A stretch of DNA of 64,000 bases from Cristatella mucedo (GCA_009760855.2 WPIO01000010.1:7676001-7740000), one strand, 5' to 3'; positions 32,100 through 44,744 are shown, counted from the first letter of the stretch. The notes: a model not told the origin generated them from the sequence alone. Numbers and translations are program-made.

Positions 32100-33785
32100 T
32101 GCTGTCCCTCAATTCCTTGCAGCACCTCAATGTCTACATTCAATGATGTCACTAGCGACTTCGTCCAGAAGTTCATATCCCAATCAAAGAAGACAACTAG
32201 TCCTTTGGACCCTATTCCCACTGCCCTGCTTCTGCATTGATCTGCTGCTGACATGCAAACTTCAAACCTTGCTAGTAAGTTCCAGTCTGGTTTTAGAGGT
32301 TATCACTTCACTGAGTCAGCATTGGTTCGGGTGTACAGCGACCTACTTAGGAATGCAGACGTCGGTAGAGTATCTCTGCTTGTTTTGCTCGATCTTTCGG
32401 CAGCTTTTGATACTATCGATCACCTAGTCCTTCTTGAGCGCCTCTTATCTCGCCTGGGCATCATTGGCACTGCTCTGCAGTGGTTCAGGTACTATCTCAG
32501 TAGGAGACTCCAGAGTATTGATGTGAATAGACAAAGATCATCCAAGGAACCTCTGAAATTTGGGGTACCTCAGGGATCAGTGCTAGGTCCTGTTCTTTTC
32601 ACGGTTTATACTCTTCCTCTTGCCGATGTGATTGCCAAGCACAATCTAGGCTTTCACTTCTATACAGATGAAACTCAGTTGTACCATTGCTTTGATCCCT
32701 TCCAGCCCTCCAGCACGTCGAATTCTCCCACTCGCTTGCTGCATGTCTTGATGACATCCACACATGGATGGCAGCAAATTTTCTTAAATTGAATTATGAT
32801 AAAAACTAACTTACTAGTTATGGGCAAACCAAGTGTGATTCAGAAATAGGAAAGGCTAACGCTCAAAAATGGCTCTGCCAACATATCTCCTGTTGAATCT
32901 GCACTAAATCTACCTGTCGTGTTCCAAAGTGACCTTTCGTTAGACGGCCACAGCTGCTCCACACCAAGTTTGCCTACTTTCAGCTATGTAACGTTGCTAA
33001 AATTCGGGCTTGTTTAGACAGGGATACCACATCTAAGTTGGTCCATGCATTAGGGACATCCCATTTTGACTTCTGTAACTCACTGCCTGCTGGTCTACCG
33101 GCTTGTGAAATCAGGCGGTTACAGCTGGTGCCAAACTCTGCAGCTAGGCTTGTCTGACGTGAGAATCGCAGTTGCCACATCACACTACTTCTAACCGACC
33201 TGCACTGGCTTCCAGTCAAGCAACGCATCGACTTCAAGATTGTGTCACTCACTTTTAGGTCCCTCCATTCTTTGGCTCTAGCCTACCTATCAGATCTACT
33301 GCCCCCCACCAGGCTAAGCATCGTACACCCGCTTTTTGAAATCTGTTTAACTATACCTTGTATAAAACTCAAATCCTTTGGATACCATGCCTTGAGTTCA
33401 TATGCTCCCAAAGCTTGGGACTCACTCCGACTTGCTTCCCAACATCCTCTGACTTGACCACGTTTAAAAATAAACTAAAAACACATCTATTTATCACAGC
33501 ACTTAATGGGTCCCTGTGATTCGTCCTTTATGTGCTTATGCGTGCTGACACTGTGCATGCAGCCACTAACCACATTTGCATGCTGACCCTGTGCATGTCA
33601 CACCTAACCATGTTATTTTTGTTGTTTATCGAGCATGCTACCACTAACCAATCGATCGTGTTTTCTTTGCAGCAAATTTAAAGCATCTAGAAAAAGATTG
33701 AGTTCTCTGAGGATGCTTTATCAAGTGTGTTAATATTATCATTATTACTAGGTTATTATTACATTATTACATTATTACATTACGT
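32100..33785 (+). mobile_element. LINE1-type retrotransposon with reverse transcriptase domain
   Basis: The best-preserved LINE here. A plus frame (32253-32792) encodes the RT core: SKFQSGFRGYHFTESALVRV, LDLSAAFDTIDHLVLLERLL, FGVPQGSVLGPVLFTVYTLP, then LGFHFYTDETQLYHCFDP. Upstream KTTSPLDPIPTALLLH is also RT-like, with a deletion between the two. The usual YADD catalytic motif is YTDE here, so the second catalytic Asp is lost. Downstream come the C-terminal blocks (TGFQSSNAST out of frame; LKSFGYHALSSYAPKAWDS) and a 3' end, GCATCTAGAAAAAGATTGAG, with an ATT-rich tail. The order and motifs place it in the L2/CR1 group of non-LTR retrotransposons. It is dead: frameshifts, stops and an altered catalytic site. 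Confidence 0.88.
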
Positions 33786-35063
33786 TACATTATTAGCACA
33801 TGCTGAGTGGTACAGACCGTGAATAGCACGACACAGGCAATGCCAGTACCAAGTCCCTTGTCATCAACCGTGTTATTAACAAGACACTTTTAATTAACTT
33901 TGACTCAATAATCACTCTATTTTCTTCTATGCTAATTAAAAGGCAGACCGAGGCAAGCACTGTTCCATAAGCCAAATTCGTGACTGCTAAAGCAATTGCC
34001 CATAAATGTATCATTGGAATTGCAAGGGAAGTGCACTAGTGTTGAATGCAATGTTAATAGACAATATTCGATGCAAGATCAAGCAAAAATGCATCGTTGG
34101 TGCTCAAAAATATGCACAGTAGATCAATTATGATTTCAGCAAAGCTGTGACCCTATTTTGGTGGGATGCTCAATTGCAATCTGAATCGGACCCATGCACA
34201 GTATTGCATCAGGGCTATCGTTAATAATAATAATAATAACAATAATGCACAACAATAATGCTTGATAAAGTGCACTCGGAGAACTCAATCTCTCTCTAGG
34301 CACTTAACATCGTTGATGTGCAATGGCAAAATGGTCCTGATCCACCGAGTCTGATGAAAGGCCTACACTTGGATCTTCTGCAGAAGGATTGCTGTGCGCT
34401 GCTCATCTCAGGTATCTGCGCTACAATTATTGCATTTGATCTCGAGCAACATCAGGTCTTATAAGACTTGTCTTATAAGACTCTTGCAGAGCTTTGCTGA
34501 CCGGGCTTTATAAGGCAATCGAACACTCACTGTTGCGAAGCTAGCATGACATTTCAGCAGAGGCTACTCGTCTTGCCCAATACGTATGGTCTGCATTCGT
34601 TAGGGTGTGCAAGGCCCTACGTATGCATGGAAGCTTTCAGCAAAATGTATGCACACAACTCATCGGGAAATTCGCTCTCTAACTGCTAGAGCAACGAGCA
34701 GCCCAACAACATATTTGAACGAGCTGCAATAAGCCAGGAAGGAGCTCTACAGTCGGACATGCAGCAAGTAGCACAAATTTAAAATGCTAACATGCGTGCA
34801 TCGGCTTTGAAGAATTCCTCTCCATATTAACAACTTTGATGATGAACATACGATGTGCTCTAGATGCACTTTTCCAAGCTTATCAGCCGGATGCAGATCG
34901 ACAGAATGACTCGACCAGGAAGCTCTCCCTATAGGTAATAATTTTTAATAATTTAGTCAGCAGACAAGAACGCTTGAGGCAAACCAAATTTCTGCATCTA
35001 GTCGGTAGGTAGATGGCCTTGGGGGTTCAGTACTTTCAAAATTACTTGTTTAATTGCAATTAT
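33786..35063. other. Mostly unassigned; small LINE tail at 34215-34310
   Basis: A reversed 3' tail (AATAATAATAATAACAATAA, then CTCTCTCTAGGCACTTAAC) lies at 34215-34310. A repeated 12-bp palindrome GTCTTATAAGAC occurs twice at about 34457-34482. Nothing else is recognised. Confidence 0.4.
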
Positions 35064-35205
35064 ATAATTCATTTGTATAGTGCCCTAAGAGAACTTAATC
35101 TCTATTTAGGCCTTTCATATATGCCATAGGGCTCGAGTCCACGACCTTGGCCATCAAATATATTCACCTTGACCTTAACCACTGGGCCAAACCAGTGCAA
35201 TTGCG
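35064..35205 (-). mobile_element. SINE-A copy, near full length
   Basis: Reversed tail (CATTTGTATAGTGCCCTAAG, AGAACTTAATCTCTATTTAG), B-box (GGGCTCGAGTCCACGACC) and A-box region (CCACTGGGCCAAACCAG). Confidence 0.8.
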
Positions 35206-35399
35206 GCTACAGGCAACACATACACATCCAGCCATTCAGGAAAGTCTAACAGCACTGCAGCGGAAAGCTAGCAGGAGCTATCCCTCACCTGCCTGAAACG
35301 GTGTACGTCACTGTGATAGCCAAACACAGCAGACACAACAGTTGCAGCTCGACAGCCAATTAGAAATTGCAAAACATGCACACATTCATTCAGGCAGTA

Positions 35400-35965
35400 C
35401 ATCAGGATTCAGCTGGAGCGAGTAGACAGAAATTTAATGGCGAGGCCTTGTGGGCCTCTTTGCTTCTCCAGTCAGGTGCTCCAGCACCAAACACTCTTCA
35501 GCATCCAGTCATCTCGTTTTCCCTGGCACTAAATTACAATCTTTTGGTGATCAAGCCCTCAGCTCGTACACACCGAAAGTCTGGAGCTCGCTTCTGGGCA
35601 CGGTCACTACCTGCAATGACCTTGCATCTTTTAAGTCACAGCTCGAGATGCAAGATAGCTCTGTTACCGTCAGCTTTTTCTTCGTCCCAGAGTAAACTTA
35701 TCTTTTTATTTCTTCCAGAGTACTTTGCGTGCATACGTGCATAATTCAATTCATTTAACCAGCCAGAGTTCTACTAAACGGTGCCCCTGAGTGTCTTCGT
35801 GCATGCTGGTCTTAGCATGATACTTGTTTACTTTTGCACGTTTGAAACAGTGCATGAAACAACAGTTGGATACTGATTCTCCTGCAGCAAGCTGTAAAGC
35901 ACCTGGATAGATTGAATTCTCCGAGGGCACAACAACAATGACCTATTATTATTATTATCACTTCC
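35400..35965 (+). mobile_element. LINE1-type 3' part
   Basis: C-terminal ORF2 block LQSFGDQALSSYTPKVWSS, a long 3'UTR, and the 3' end GCACCTGGATAGATTGAATT with TTATTATTATTAT. Confidence 0.75.
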
Positions 35966-35999
35966 TGCCATCCAGCGCATTGAACTCTTAAAACGCCCT

Positions 36000-36600
36000 A
36001 GCCTCATAACTTGCTGACATTCCCAATTGGACGGCAGCAAACTTTATCAAATTTAATGAAGATAAAATCAAATAATTAGTCATGGGCAAAACTGGTGTTA
36101 ATAAGAAATTAGAACGGCTAAATCTCAAAATGGGCTCGGCCAGGACATCTCCTACAGCATCTGTATGCAATCTGGATGTTCTGTTTCAAAGTGACTTTTC
36201 ACTAAGTGACTACATCAGCTCCCCGGACAAATCTGATTACATTGAGCTCCTTAATACAGCAGAAATATGGGTCTGCTAGATAAGGATACAACAGCCAGTT
36301 GGTTCGTGCATATTTGCCATCCTGCCCAGTCTTCACGACCTCGGGACCGAGGTCGTGGGTTCGAATCCTGTGGGGGCGATCATTTATTGCAGCTGCAAGC
36401 AGTGGTGATAGTCGTAAACGTTCTTCTGTCGCAATAAATAAGAGGCTGTTAAATCAGCTAGTGTTTTTGCTTTATTTTTAATCACAGGTCTTCCTGCATG
36501 CGCAATAACATGCTTAGGATTGGTACACAACTCTGCAACTATGCTTGTCCACATTACTCCAGTTCTCATTCACCTGCAATGGCTCCTTACAAACCAGCAT
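36000..36600 (+). mobile_element. LINE1-type fragment interrupted by SINE-B
   Basis: Reads LNLKMGSARTSPTASVCNLD and FQSDFSLSDY before the break, and TGLPACAI..., HITPVL-like residues after it. The LINE sequence resumes at about 36483 with the next part of the protein, so the SINE-B at 36332-36480 was inserted into it. The 3' part is cut off by SINE-A at 36600. Confidence 0.65.
36332..36480 (+). mobile_element. SINE-B copy, nested in LINE
   Basis: Head GACCGAGGTCGTGGGTTCGA with a tRNA-like B-box, a middle, then AGGCTGTTAAATCAGCTAG and a T-rich end. Confidence 0.75.
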
Positions 36601-36776
36601 ATCGCCGAGCTGATTTTGCCCAGTGGTTAAGGTGCTTGCCTCGACCAAGGTCAAGGGGAATGTATTTGATGACCGAGGTCGTGGGCTCGAACCCCATGGC
36701 ATATGTGAAGCTTTTGAATAGAGATTAAGTTCTCTTAGGGTGCTATACAAATGAATTATATATATATATATATATC
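36600..36776 (+). mobile_element. SINE-A copy, full length
   Basis: The clearest copy. A-box-like TTGCCCAGTGGTTAAGGTGC, B-box GTCGTGGGCTCGAACCC, then the LINE1-like 3' end TTTTGAATAGAGATTAAGTT and CTCTTAGGGTGCTATACAAA, ending in an AT repeat. The head is tRNA-like and the tail is shared with the LINE1-type. Confidence 0.88.
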
Positions 36777-36984
36777 TAATAATTAAAGCAAGGAAATCCA
36801 TCCTTCCATCACGCGAAAAGAGAGCACAGGGTTGACTTCCGTGACCAGTACTTCCAGAGTAACATATAATAGACGTGTACATTTATGTACAGTATTGTAT
36901 TTTCACTATGACTCAGCAAAGCGAGTCCACAGGCAGTGAGCTCTCTTCGTGTGTGTATATAAATATATAAATATATATATACTC

Positions 36985-37390
36985 AAAGGTTCTGTCACTC
37001 ACTTTTAGGTCCCTTTCATTCTCTTGCTCTGGCCTACCTTTCCAAAATATTTTCTAATCAGGCTTCACACGGTCACATTCTTGCTCTTCTGACTCAAGCT
37101 GTTTACCGGTACTTCTAACCAACCTTAAATCCATTGGAGACCGTGCCTTCCATTGTCTATGCTCCCCAAGTCCGGAACTCACTCCCGACTGATGTCACGA
37201 CACCCCCACCGACTTGACGACATTTAAAAAGAAGCTAAAAACCAACCTGTTCCTCAGTGCATTTATTTTATATGTGCCCGTGAATTGTCCTCTGTGTGCA
37301 TCTCCAGCTTATAAAAAGTGCATATACATTTAGTTCTTTTAAGATACTAATGTATCTTAATACTATACAAATGTCTCATCATTATTATTT
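36985..37390 (+). mobile_element. LINE1-type C-terminal fragment
   Basis: Contains TCACTCACTTTTAGGTCCC and a degraded version of the GDRAF...PKVWNSL block, then ATTAAAAAGAAGC-type coding and a TTATTATT tail. Confidence 0.65.
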
Positions 37391-37879
37391 ATCATCACCA
37401 GCACAAATATAAAACCATGCCCCTCTGGATCTGGGTCCCAGCCTGGGGTGTTGTATCGCTGCATCGCTGGAAGCAGATGACGGTAAAGGATGCTTGGAGT
37501 TGTTCACCCATGCCATGCAGCCTCCACAGGCCCACAGCCATTATCCTGCCTCTTGGTGGCAAGCATATCAGCATCTGGTACTACATAAAGCAGCAGTGGA
37601 AAAACCACTCTGCTAGGAAGCAAGGCGATGACTGGAATCACCTGTGTGCAATACAATTGGAATTTCGATGATCATTTGACCTTTTGGTGGCATGACCAAA
37701 ATAGATCACCAGAAAGCCAAATCATACCTGCTGCTGTACCAAATGCAGGCACAAGTTGGCCAGCTAGCAACCAGCAAGAAGTGACAGAAAGTAGTGTGAG
37801 AGACGAGGCCACCGGTCGAAGGGCACCTGCTAGCTGAATGGGCATTCAATGTACAATGCTACTCAATCATATCAACAAC
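37391..37879. other. No gene recognised
   Basis: Short open frames (for example 37417-37671) with no family similarity. Confidence 0.35.
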
Positions 37880-38385
37880 ATAAGCTAGAGAGTGAGGTGA
37901 TCAATCCAGCAGCAAATCGTGATATTCCAATGTTTTTTGAAGTATTGCAGGCACAAGTTATTCGGACCCATGCGATCAGCTATCACTTGTATCCTGACGA
38001 TACCCAGCATCTATTGTCATTTAAACAGGTAGAATCTGCTGCAATGAATGATAAACTTCATGCTTGCCTTGCAGACATTCGATCCTGGATGTTGACAAGC
38101 ATTCTGCTGGACTAGGAGACCTGGCTCTTCTAATAGGTGATGATAGGTGATGATAGATTCTAATAGGTGATGCTGTTGTGCAACAATGGCCGTGAGCTTG
38201 GAATGTAGCTGCCCTCTTTGACAACTGCCCAAATTTGGAAGGTTTAATTCGTGTTGTTTATCAAGCATGATACATGAACACCATTCGATCGTGTTTCCTT
38301 TATAGCAAATGTAAAGCGCTTAGAAGGAAATTGAGTTCTCTGAGGGCACTTTTTCAAGTGTATTATTATTATTATTACTATTTTT
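37880..38385 (+). mobile_element. LINE1-type RT fragment with rearranged 3' end
   Basis: The frame at 37920-38115 contains ISYHLYPDDTQHLLSF, an RT catalytic block with YPDD in place of YADD. A short GATGATAG-type tandem repeat at 38138-38172 and the LINE 3' end with TATTATTATTATT follow, so most of the C-terminal half is deleted. Confidence 0.65.
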
Positions 38386-38399
38386 AATTACAAAGATTG

Positions 38400-38650
38400 C
38401 CTCCACACCTAGCCATTACGTCGGATCCCTATCGAAGACAGTCTACGACGGTCACTTGCCAACAATTTAACTAGCTCTCCTCTATCTAGGCTGGACCACT
38501 TTGATTCCATTTTGGCTTGGCTACCAAAAAAGCCATTAGGCCTCGGCAGCTGGGGATGAATATGGCTGCAAGGCTAATTAACAAATCCCAGAGGTTCAGC
38601 CATGTGTCTCCTTTACTGAAGGAGCTTTGTTAGCTCCCGGTTGATGAATG
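38400..38650 (+). mobile_element. LINE1-type fragment
   Basis: Encodes RQLGMNMAARLINKSQRFSH then VSPLLKELC-LPV, matching the LQxxxNxAARLV...HITPLLxxLHWLPV block of the family. Confidence 0.6.
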
Positions 38651-38654
38651 GATA

Positions 38655-38790
38655 AAAAAGGTTAGCTGATTTAACAGTCATTTATTTAGCAGCAGAGGAG
38701 CATTTACAGCTATCCCTACCACTTTCGGCAGGCGATAAAGAATCGCCCAGTGCAGCACTCAAACCTACGATCTGGGTCGTAAAGAGCTTG
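38655..38790 (-). mobile_element. SINE-B copy
   Basis: Reversed: GGTTAGCTGATTTAACAG at the left end (the SINE 3' end), GGCGATAAAGAATCGCCC centre and AAACCTACGATCTGGGTCG head. It sits between two LINE fragments. Confidence 0.7.
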
Positions 38791-38794
38791 GTGA

Positions 38795-39395
38795 TCTACC
38801 GGCAATCCACGTGCAATCAGGCGCTTAAAATTGGTGCAAAACTCTGCAGCAAAGCACAGCTGCTGTGAGCACCGCAATTGCCACATCAAACAACTTCTCG
38901 CCGGACATGCACTGGCTCCCAATAAAGCAGTGCATCGACTTCAAGGTTATGTCACTTACTTAAGGTCCCTTCCTTGTCTGGCTCCAGCCTACCTATCAAA
39001 ACTACTCCCTCATCTGGCGATGAATCGCACAACCAACTGTTCTGACTCGAGTCATTTAGCCATACCTCATACGAACCTCAAAACCATTGGAGACCGTGCC
39101 TTTAGTTCCTATGCTCCCAAAGCGTGGAACTCACTGCCGATGCATGCCACAACGTCCCCTGACATGACAACATTTAAAAAAAAGCTTAAAACACCTTTCT
39201 CTAACAGCATTTGGTGGGTCTCTGTGATTCGGCCTTCGTGTGCATATACCTGCTTATGCTATGCCTGCTGCTTGCTGATGTTACCACATTTGGTAATGCT
39301 TTCTATGCAACATCTGTAAAGTGTCTACAAAGAGATTCAGTTCTCTGAAGGTGCTATACACAGATACTATTATTATTATTATTATTATTATTATA
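38795..39395 (+). mobile_element. LINE1-type 3' part
   Basis: Reads MHWLPIKQCIDFKVMSLT across a frameshift, then NLKTIGDRAFSSYAPKAWNS and the 3' end GTGTCTACAAAGAGATTCAG with a TATTATTATT tail. A clear C-terminal ORF2 segment. Confidence 0.8.
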
Positions 39396-39399
39396 AGAG

Positions 39400-39935
39400 C
39401 GAACACCTCACCTCCTGGGCTAAGACCCAGTAAGACTCAGTAAGGATACAGAGTTAAGTTCATACTGACCCATAATACCAACCATGACTTGGCTCCTTAA
39501 TACCTAGTTGAACTGTTGCACAAGTTTAAGCCTCCTCGTGCCCTCGGGTCCTCTACGGATACTAAATAAGCTCTTCCATTCTTAAGCTTAAAGACCACCG
39601 ACAACAGAGGCTTTTGTTCTGGAGGTCCTAGGCTGTGGAACTCATTTCCACAATGCTTAGTAAACGACACCTATTCTTCTGCTGTTGACTACAGCAGATC
39701 TATTCCAGCCGTCCTGAGCTGCTACTTCCGTGCTACTCACTTCCTCGGCTGCCCTCATGACTCAGCCATGCTTCTCACTTTCTCTTTGCTGAGTGAGATG
39801 AAGTCTGCTGGCTATCGCAAGTGTACCGAAAGCTGCTTAGGCTTTGAGTGTGCTATATAGAACTCTCCTGCACAACACCCACATAGTCTTTGAGGCTTTG
39901 TGGTGTTACAGACAATACATATATACATGCAGCTG
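39400..39935 (+). mobile_element. LINE2-type 3' part
   Basis: A broken frame encodes ALRSST-like residues, RGFCSGGPRLWNSFPQCL and SIPAVLSCYFRATHFL, then the LINE2-type 3' terminus (GCTTAGGCTTTGAGTGTGCT, ACTCTCCTGCACAACACCCA). The same protein block occurs on the minus strand at 50190-50510. Confidence 0.75.
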
Positions 39936-39939
39936 TGCT

Positions 39940-40435
39940 TTGATCCTGCCATGCCTTACATAATCTAAACTCTCAAATCCATTGCAGAATGTATTGCTGA
40001 CACTAGTACTTGGATGGCAGCAGACTTCCTCAAGTTGAACGACAATCAAATCAACTTACCACTTATGGGAAGCCACGCCTCAAATGGACTTGGCTAGCAT
40101 ATCTCCTGTAGCCCCTGAATGCAATCTGGATGTCCTGTTCCATAGTGACCGTTCACTAAGTGATCATGTCAGCCACACAGTCGAGTCTGCCTACTTTTAG
40201 TTTTTTACTATTACACGATTCGGACTTGCTTAGATAAAGATACCAAAGCAAAGCTGGTCCCGCATTTGTGCTATACCTGGTCTGGGCTTCTGTACTTGCT
40301 AATTGCAGGTCTTCCTGCTTGTGCAATAAAATGCTTAAAAGTTGGTGAAAAACTCTGTTGCTAGGCTTGTTAGTCGAAAACATCACAACTGTCACAATAG
40401 ATCATTTCTCACCAATTTCTGTTGGCTACCGAATG
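39940..40435 (+). mobile_element. LINE1-type RT-linker fragment
   Basis: Contains DTSTWMAADFLKLND and a PECNLDVLFHSDRSLSDHVS block, then degraded GLPACAI residues and a partial HxxxxxFLTNFCWLP region. Dead. Confidence 0.6.
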
Positions 40436-40550
40436 CGTACGTACCGAAAGCCGCTTAGGCTGTGAGTGCGCTAAACAAAACTCTCCTGAGTAACACCCAC
40501 ATAGTCTTTATGGCTTTGTGGAGTTGCGAAAGGAGATACACTAGACAATA
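40436..40550 (+). mobile_element. LINE2-type 3' terminus
   Basis: CGTACCGAAAGCCGCTTAGG to GTTGCGAAAGGAGATACA matches the ends at 24823 and 31258 in the opposite orientation. It interrupts LINE1-type sequence. Confidence 0.7.
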
Positions 40551-40554
40551 AATT

Positions 40555-41215
40555 TGCACAGGCTCCCTGACAAGCAGAGAATCAATTTCCAGATTATGTC
40601 ACTCACTTTGAAAGCCCTTCATTTCTTGCTCCGGCCTAGCTACTTGAAAACAATCTAACAAAACAACTTACTAAACAGGCTTCCCATCGTACCACTCATT
40701 TATACTCGAGTCGCTTGGCTGTGACTCAAAAAAACCTAGAATCCTTTGGATACCGCATCTTCAGTTCTTTTGCTCCTAAAGTGTGGAACTCACTCACGAA
40801 TGACATCGAAACACCTCATTTAAAATGAAGTAGAATACTGTGATGTTCCGAACAACCTTTGCTTCGTTCGTTAGAATTGTTCCGTGTATGTGTTTCTAAC
40901 CAACCTCGAACCCAGTGGAGACCAGATCTTTCAGTTTCTATGCTCACGAAGTATGGAACTCCCTCCTGACTGAAGTCATGACATTTCTCCTCCGACTTAA
41001 CGACATTTAAAAAGAATGTAAAAACCAATCTGCTCATTGCAGCATTTGCTGGGTGCACGTGCACTGTTCTTTGTGTACTTATACATGCTGACACGGCCCG
41101 TGCTATCGCTAACTGATTGACATGCTTCGCTTCTAGCATTCGCAAAGGGCCTAGAAAGAAATGTAATTATGTTGAGGCACCGTGTGAATGATTTATCCTC
41201 ATCTACAAAGGAAGT
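40555..41215 (+). mobile_element. LINE1-type C-terminal part, internally duplicated
   Basis: FQIMSLTLKALHFLLRPSY-like residues, then two successive versions of the PKVWNSL block (about 40740-40800 and 40890-40970), so two truncated copies probably lie head to tail. Ends near 41200. Confidence 0.6.
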
Positions 41216-41339
41216 GCCCAGGAGTCTAGGCAGCTACCAACCTGCTTGAAGCGGAAAATAAGGAATTGCCAAAAATGCCCCTCGAACCCAGGTACCTGGG
41301 TTGTGAAATGCCAACACCATCCTCCTAGGCTACCACCCC

Positions 41340-41830
41340 AAGGCTGGGAGAAACAGGTTGACTTTGATTTAAATTTTGTCAGTCAGGGAATGCCGTTGAA
41401 GTCGGCTGACAGTTCTGAGCTTTGGGTGAGCAGGAACTAAAGGCACGGTCTCCGAAGGATTTGAGGTTGTTTAGGCTAGAGAGACACCTTAGCGACCATA
41501 GTCTGAGGAGCAGGTGGTGTCTTCGAAGTAAGCAGCTTGGATAGGTAAGCCGGAGCAACAGAATTGAAAGAACCTAAATAGGAGCAGCCCAACCATAAAG
41601 TCGATGTACCGATCGATGGGAAGGGAGAGGTCAGAGAAATGGAAGCAATGAGGCACTAATGACAGTCCCCACAGACATGAATAGCTGCTGAGTTTTGCAC
41701 CATCGTAAGCATCTTATGGCAAAAGCAGAAAGACCTGCATGAATAGAGTAACAGAAGTCTAGACATGATGTTACTAACAAGGCCCACAGTAACAAGCTGC
41801 TGCAAAGCTAAAAACCAGTAGAGCTTTGCC
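41340..41830 (-). mobile_element. LINE1-type C-terminal part
   Basis: The minus strand encodes a degraded KSFGDRAF...LLTQSSELS block and an upstream AYLSKLL stretch, with stops. A possible SINE-B remnant (about 41216-41330) lies beside it. Confidence 0.55.
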
Positions 41831-43089
41831 TACTTTTATTTGCTTGCCTGTGCCGCTGCAGTTCTAAGTGGAACGGTCAATTCCTAAATTCAAATATTTT
41901 TGAGAAATCCCTCTGACTGCTTTCTCCTTAAAAACGACAGTGAATCTCGGGATGCAGCTGCGTGGCTAAGCTCGACACATTTGCTGATGCCTTGTTTGAG
42001 ATCTGCAATAGCCCAGTGCAACACGGCTCAATGTGTGGCTCCAAATCACTGGCAGCCTAATAGCCGACGAACAGGCCAAACGAGTGACTATATAATTCGT
42101 TTGCAAAAACAAAGCATAGCCTCGACCTTGCATGGACCAGGCCAGCCAAGCACAGAGTAAGCTGATGGGGCACGTCTGAGAGCATGGACCAGCCGGGTCG
42201 GTCCAGCGAGGAGACCCGCAGTCAGGCATGTCACTTCACAACGCACACGGCTCTCAGCATTCATCGAAACCTTTGGGTAATCTTTGGAAGTCAGGTTTGC
42301 CCACAGGGCTGCTATGTAGTCCTCAGCTAGGGCACGGTCGCCGATTTACGTTTGATACCGATGTCAGGGGAAGGGTAGTGATAAAAGACGAAAGTATTTT
42401 CAAGCTTATAGTGTGCCTAACTGCCCTCAATATAGTGACAGTGCTAAATGGACCCGGCTGTCGGTTCAGACATCTTCAGAGCTATTTTTTCTTCATTGTG
42501 CAACAACAGGCGACATCCTGACGGTACAGGCCGGTAGGCCATAGGGCGCCCCAGAAGTGTAGCTCATGAACTGTCACCGACTGGCAGGCTGACTTTTGCA
42601 AGCTTGCCTTAATAGATCTGAATTCGTAGTAATGAAAGCAAAAAGAAAGCAAACACTCTCGTCCGACCATTAGCAGCACTAAATGCTGGAAGCCAGCAGC
42701 CTCACAGCTTGTTAGCTCTACTAGTTACTTTTCAGCCCACAGCAGCTACACATTCGGCAAGGCCTGCAAGCCCACATTTCAAGGCAAGGCTTCCGGATAA
42801 AATCAGGACTTCTTGAATGGCCAAGCAAGGTTCGTAGCCATGGTCCAAGCCCTAAGAGAGGATTGCTTCTCACACACCAGCGTCCATGCTCCGTCCATTA
42901 AGGTATGCTCCACAGCTGCAATGTGTAGCCTGATCTTGCAGTGTGCTTCCGCTACCGCTCGTTCGCTGACCCAAAGCAAAAGCACATTGCCACTCTATGC
43001 TTGGGTTCGAGCGATTGCACAACATTTAGGAAACAGCGAACCAACTCCTGAGCACCAGTGCAAGCCAGCGTCTCGAGTTCACGAGCAAA
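41831..43089. other. No gene recognised
   Basis: No repeat or coding frame that can be supported. Confidence 0.35.
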
Positions 43090-43237
43090 GCAAAACGCCG
43101 AGCTGGTTTGGCCCAGTGGCTAAGGTGCTCGCCCCAACCAAGGTCTGGCCAAGGTCGTGGGCTCGAGCCCGGCGGCATGCGTGAAGCGCCTAAATAGAGA
43201 TTAAGTTCTCTCAGGGCAGTATACAAATAAATTATAT
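43090..43237 (+). mobile_element. SINE-A copy, full length
   Basis: Head GGTTTGGCCCAGTGGCTAAG, B-box GTCGTGGGCTCGAGCCCG, 3' end GCGCCTAAATAGAGATTAAG and ATACAAATAAATTAT. It carries a short internal GGTCTGGCCAAGGTC duplication. Confidence 0.85.
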
Positions 43238-44744
43238 TCTTATCATAAGAGCCCTCACCTTGCTGTTCTGCCGGAACAGGCGCCGTGCTTCGTCCACGAT
43301 ATACTTTTGCTCCTTAGCAGTATCAGCCGCATCTCCAGACGCAGACTGCCACTGCTGTCCTTTCTTGAGTATGGCTCGGTAGACAAGCAGCACTCTTGAG
43401 CGGCTGCTCATGCTCTGCACGATAACAGATGCTGTCGCATAGCCGCACTCGGCCTACATGCTACCAATGCCGACTGCCATTTGATGTGGATAGCAGCAAA
43501 CTAGCCGTTTGCATGCTCGCTCAAGAAAGAGAAACGATTGCTCTGCTACTGCGGCAGTGAACCACGAGTAATTACAATTGACGACAACTATTCAGTGCCT
43601 ATATTCATTCGACTATATTCATTAGAAGAGACACAGACAGGCGACAGGGCGTGCAGCTAGAAATTGAGCTGCCACTTGAGCCAATGCAATGCTGTGCTAA
43701 AAAAAAAGTAGCGCAAATAATGGCCAACAAAAATAAGCAAGTCATTCATCTCACGATGGCCAAACGATTAGTGCAGCCGGATTCAGAAACCAAGGTCTCA
43801 GTTCAAATCCTGCTGACAATAAGATCTAGGCAGACTGCAGAGTGCTTGCACCAGGCAAACCAGCAGGAACCTGAAACCCAAATCACGATGAGATAGGTTA
43901 GGCACAATGCACCCGCTCTGCCAATGACGTTACTTTTTTGCTCACTTCGATGACCGCGGTCGTAGTGACCTATAGGTGCCTGGTACAAGCACTGACTGCA
44001 TCAGCACGTATTCATATGTAATTTTGTGTTCCTAAGCATGGTTGTCAGCTCGTTTAGGCAAAGCTATCTGCCTTTCGCTTCAGCTCGCCCCACCCCGCCC
44101 CTCTAGTGTGCAAAGGCCTGAAGCTTGATGACTTCATGTCAGGGGAGGTGAGCGAGCGTCGGCCTCGGTATCATATTGCATTTGAGCTACAGGGTAGTAG
44201 CCACTTCAGCAAGTATGCTGTAGTGACGAACTGCAACCGCCAGGCGTCTGTCTGTCGAGAGTCATTGGGCCGAGTCCCTCTGTGCAGGGTATGCATGAGT
44301 GCAACCCAGGTCAGACTTAATGTCAGATAATCGTTCTGGAAAGCTTTGCTACCATAATGGTCGGACTGCATCGCCCACGTTAGTAGCTTCTTTCCAAATT
44401 TGAACCTTCTCCCATGTCGGCATTCTCTCTAAACACACGGAATAGTATGAAATTATGCATAGATAATCGTAACTTCTGCTAATATCAAGAGCATAGCATG
44501 CTAATTTCTCTGCCCTGTTTGCAGAGCGCCCGATTATGTCCAGATTACCAACGGCTTTATTTTCGCATATGAATATCAGTGGCAACCAGCAGAACATGCT
44601 CTTCATGACCCAAAGTTAGGAAGCGTTAGTGCATAAAAACAGCATCACGAATTAATAGGACCAGCACAACGGAGGCAGATGGGCAAAGATGACCCCGACT
44701 AAATTGGGGTTGCAAACTGGCGGAGTTGCCAGCTGTAATACTAA
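43238..44744. other. No gene recognised
   Basis: Short frames only. At 43785-43825 there is a weak tRNA-like AAGGTCTCAGTTCAAATCC that may be a SINE-B relic. Confidence 0.35.
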
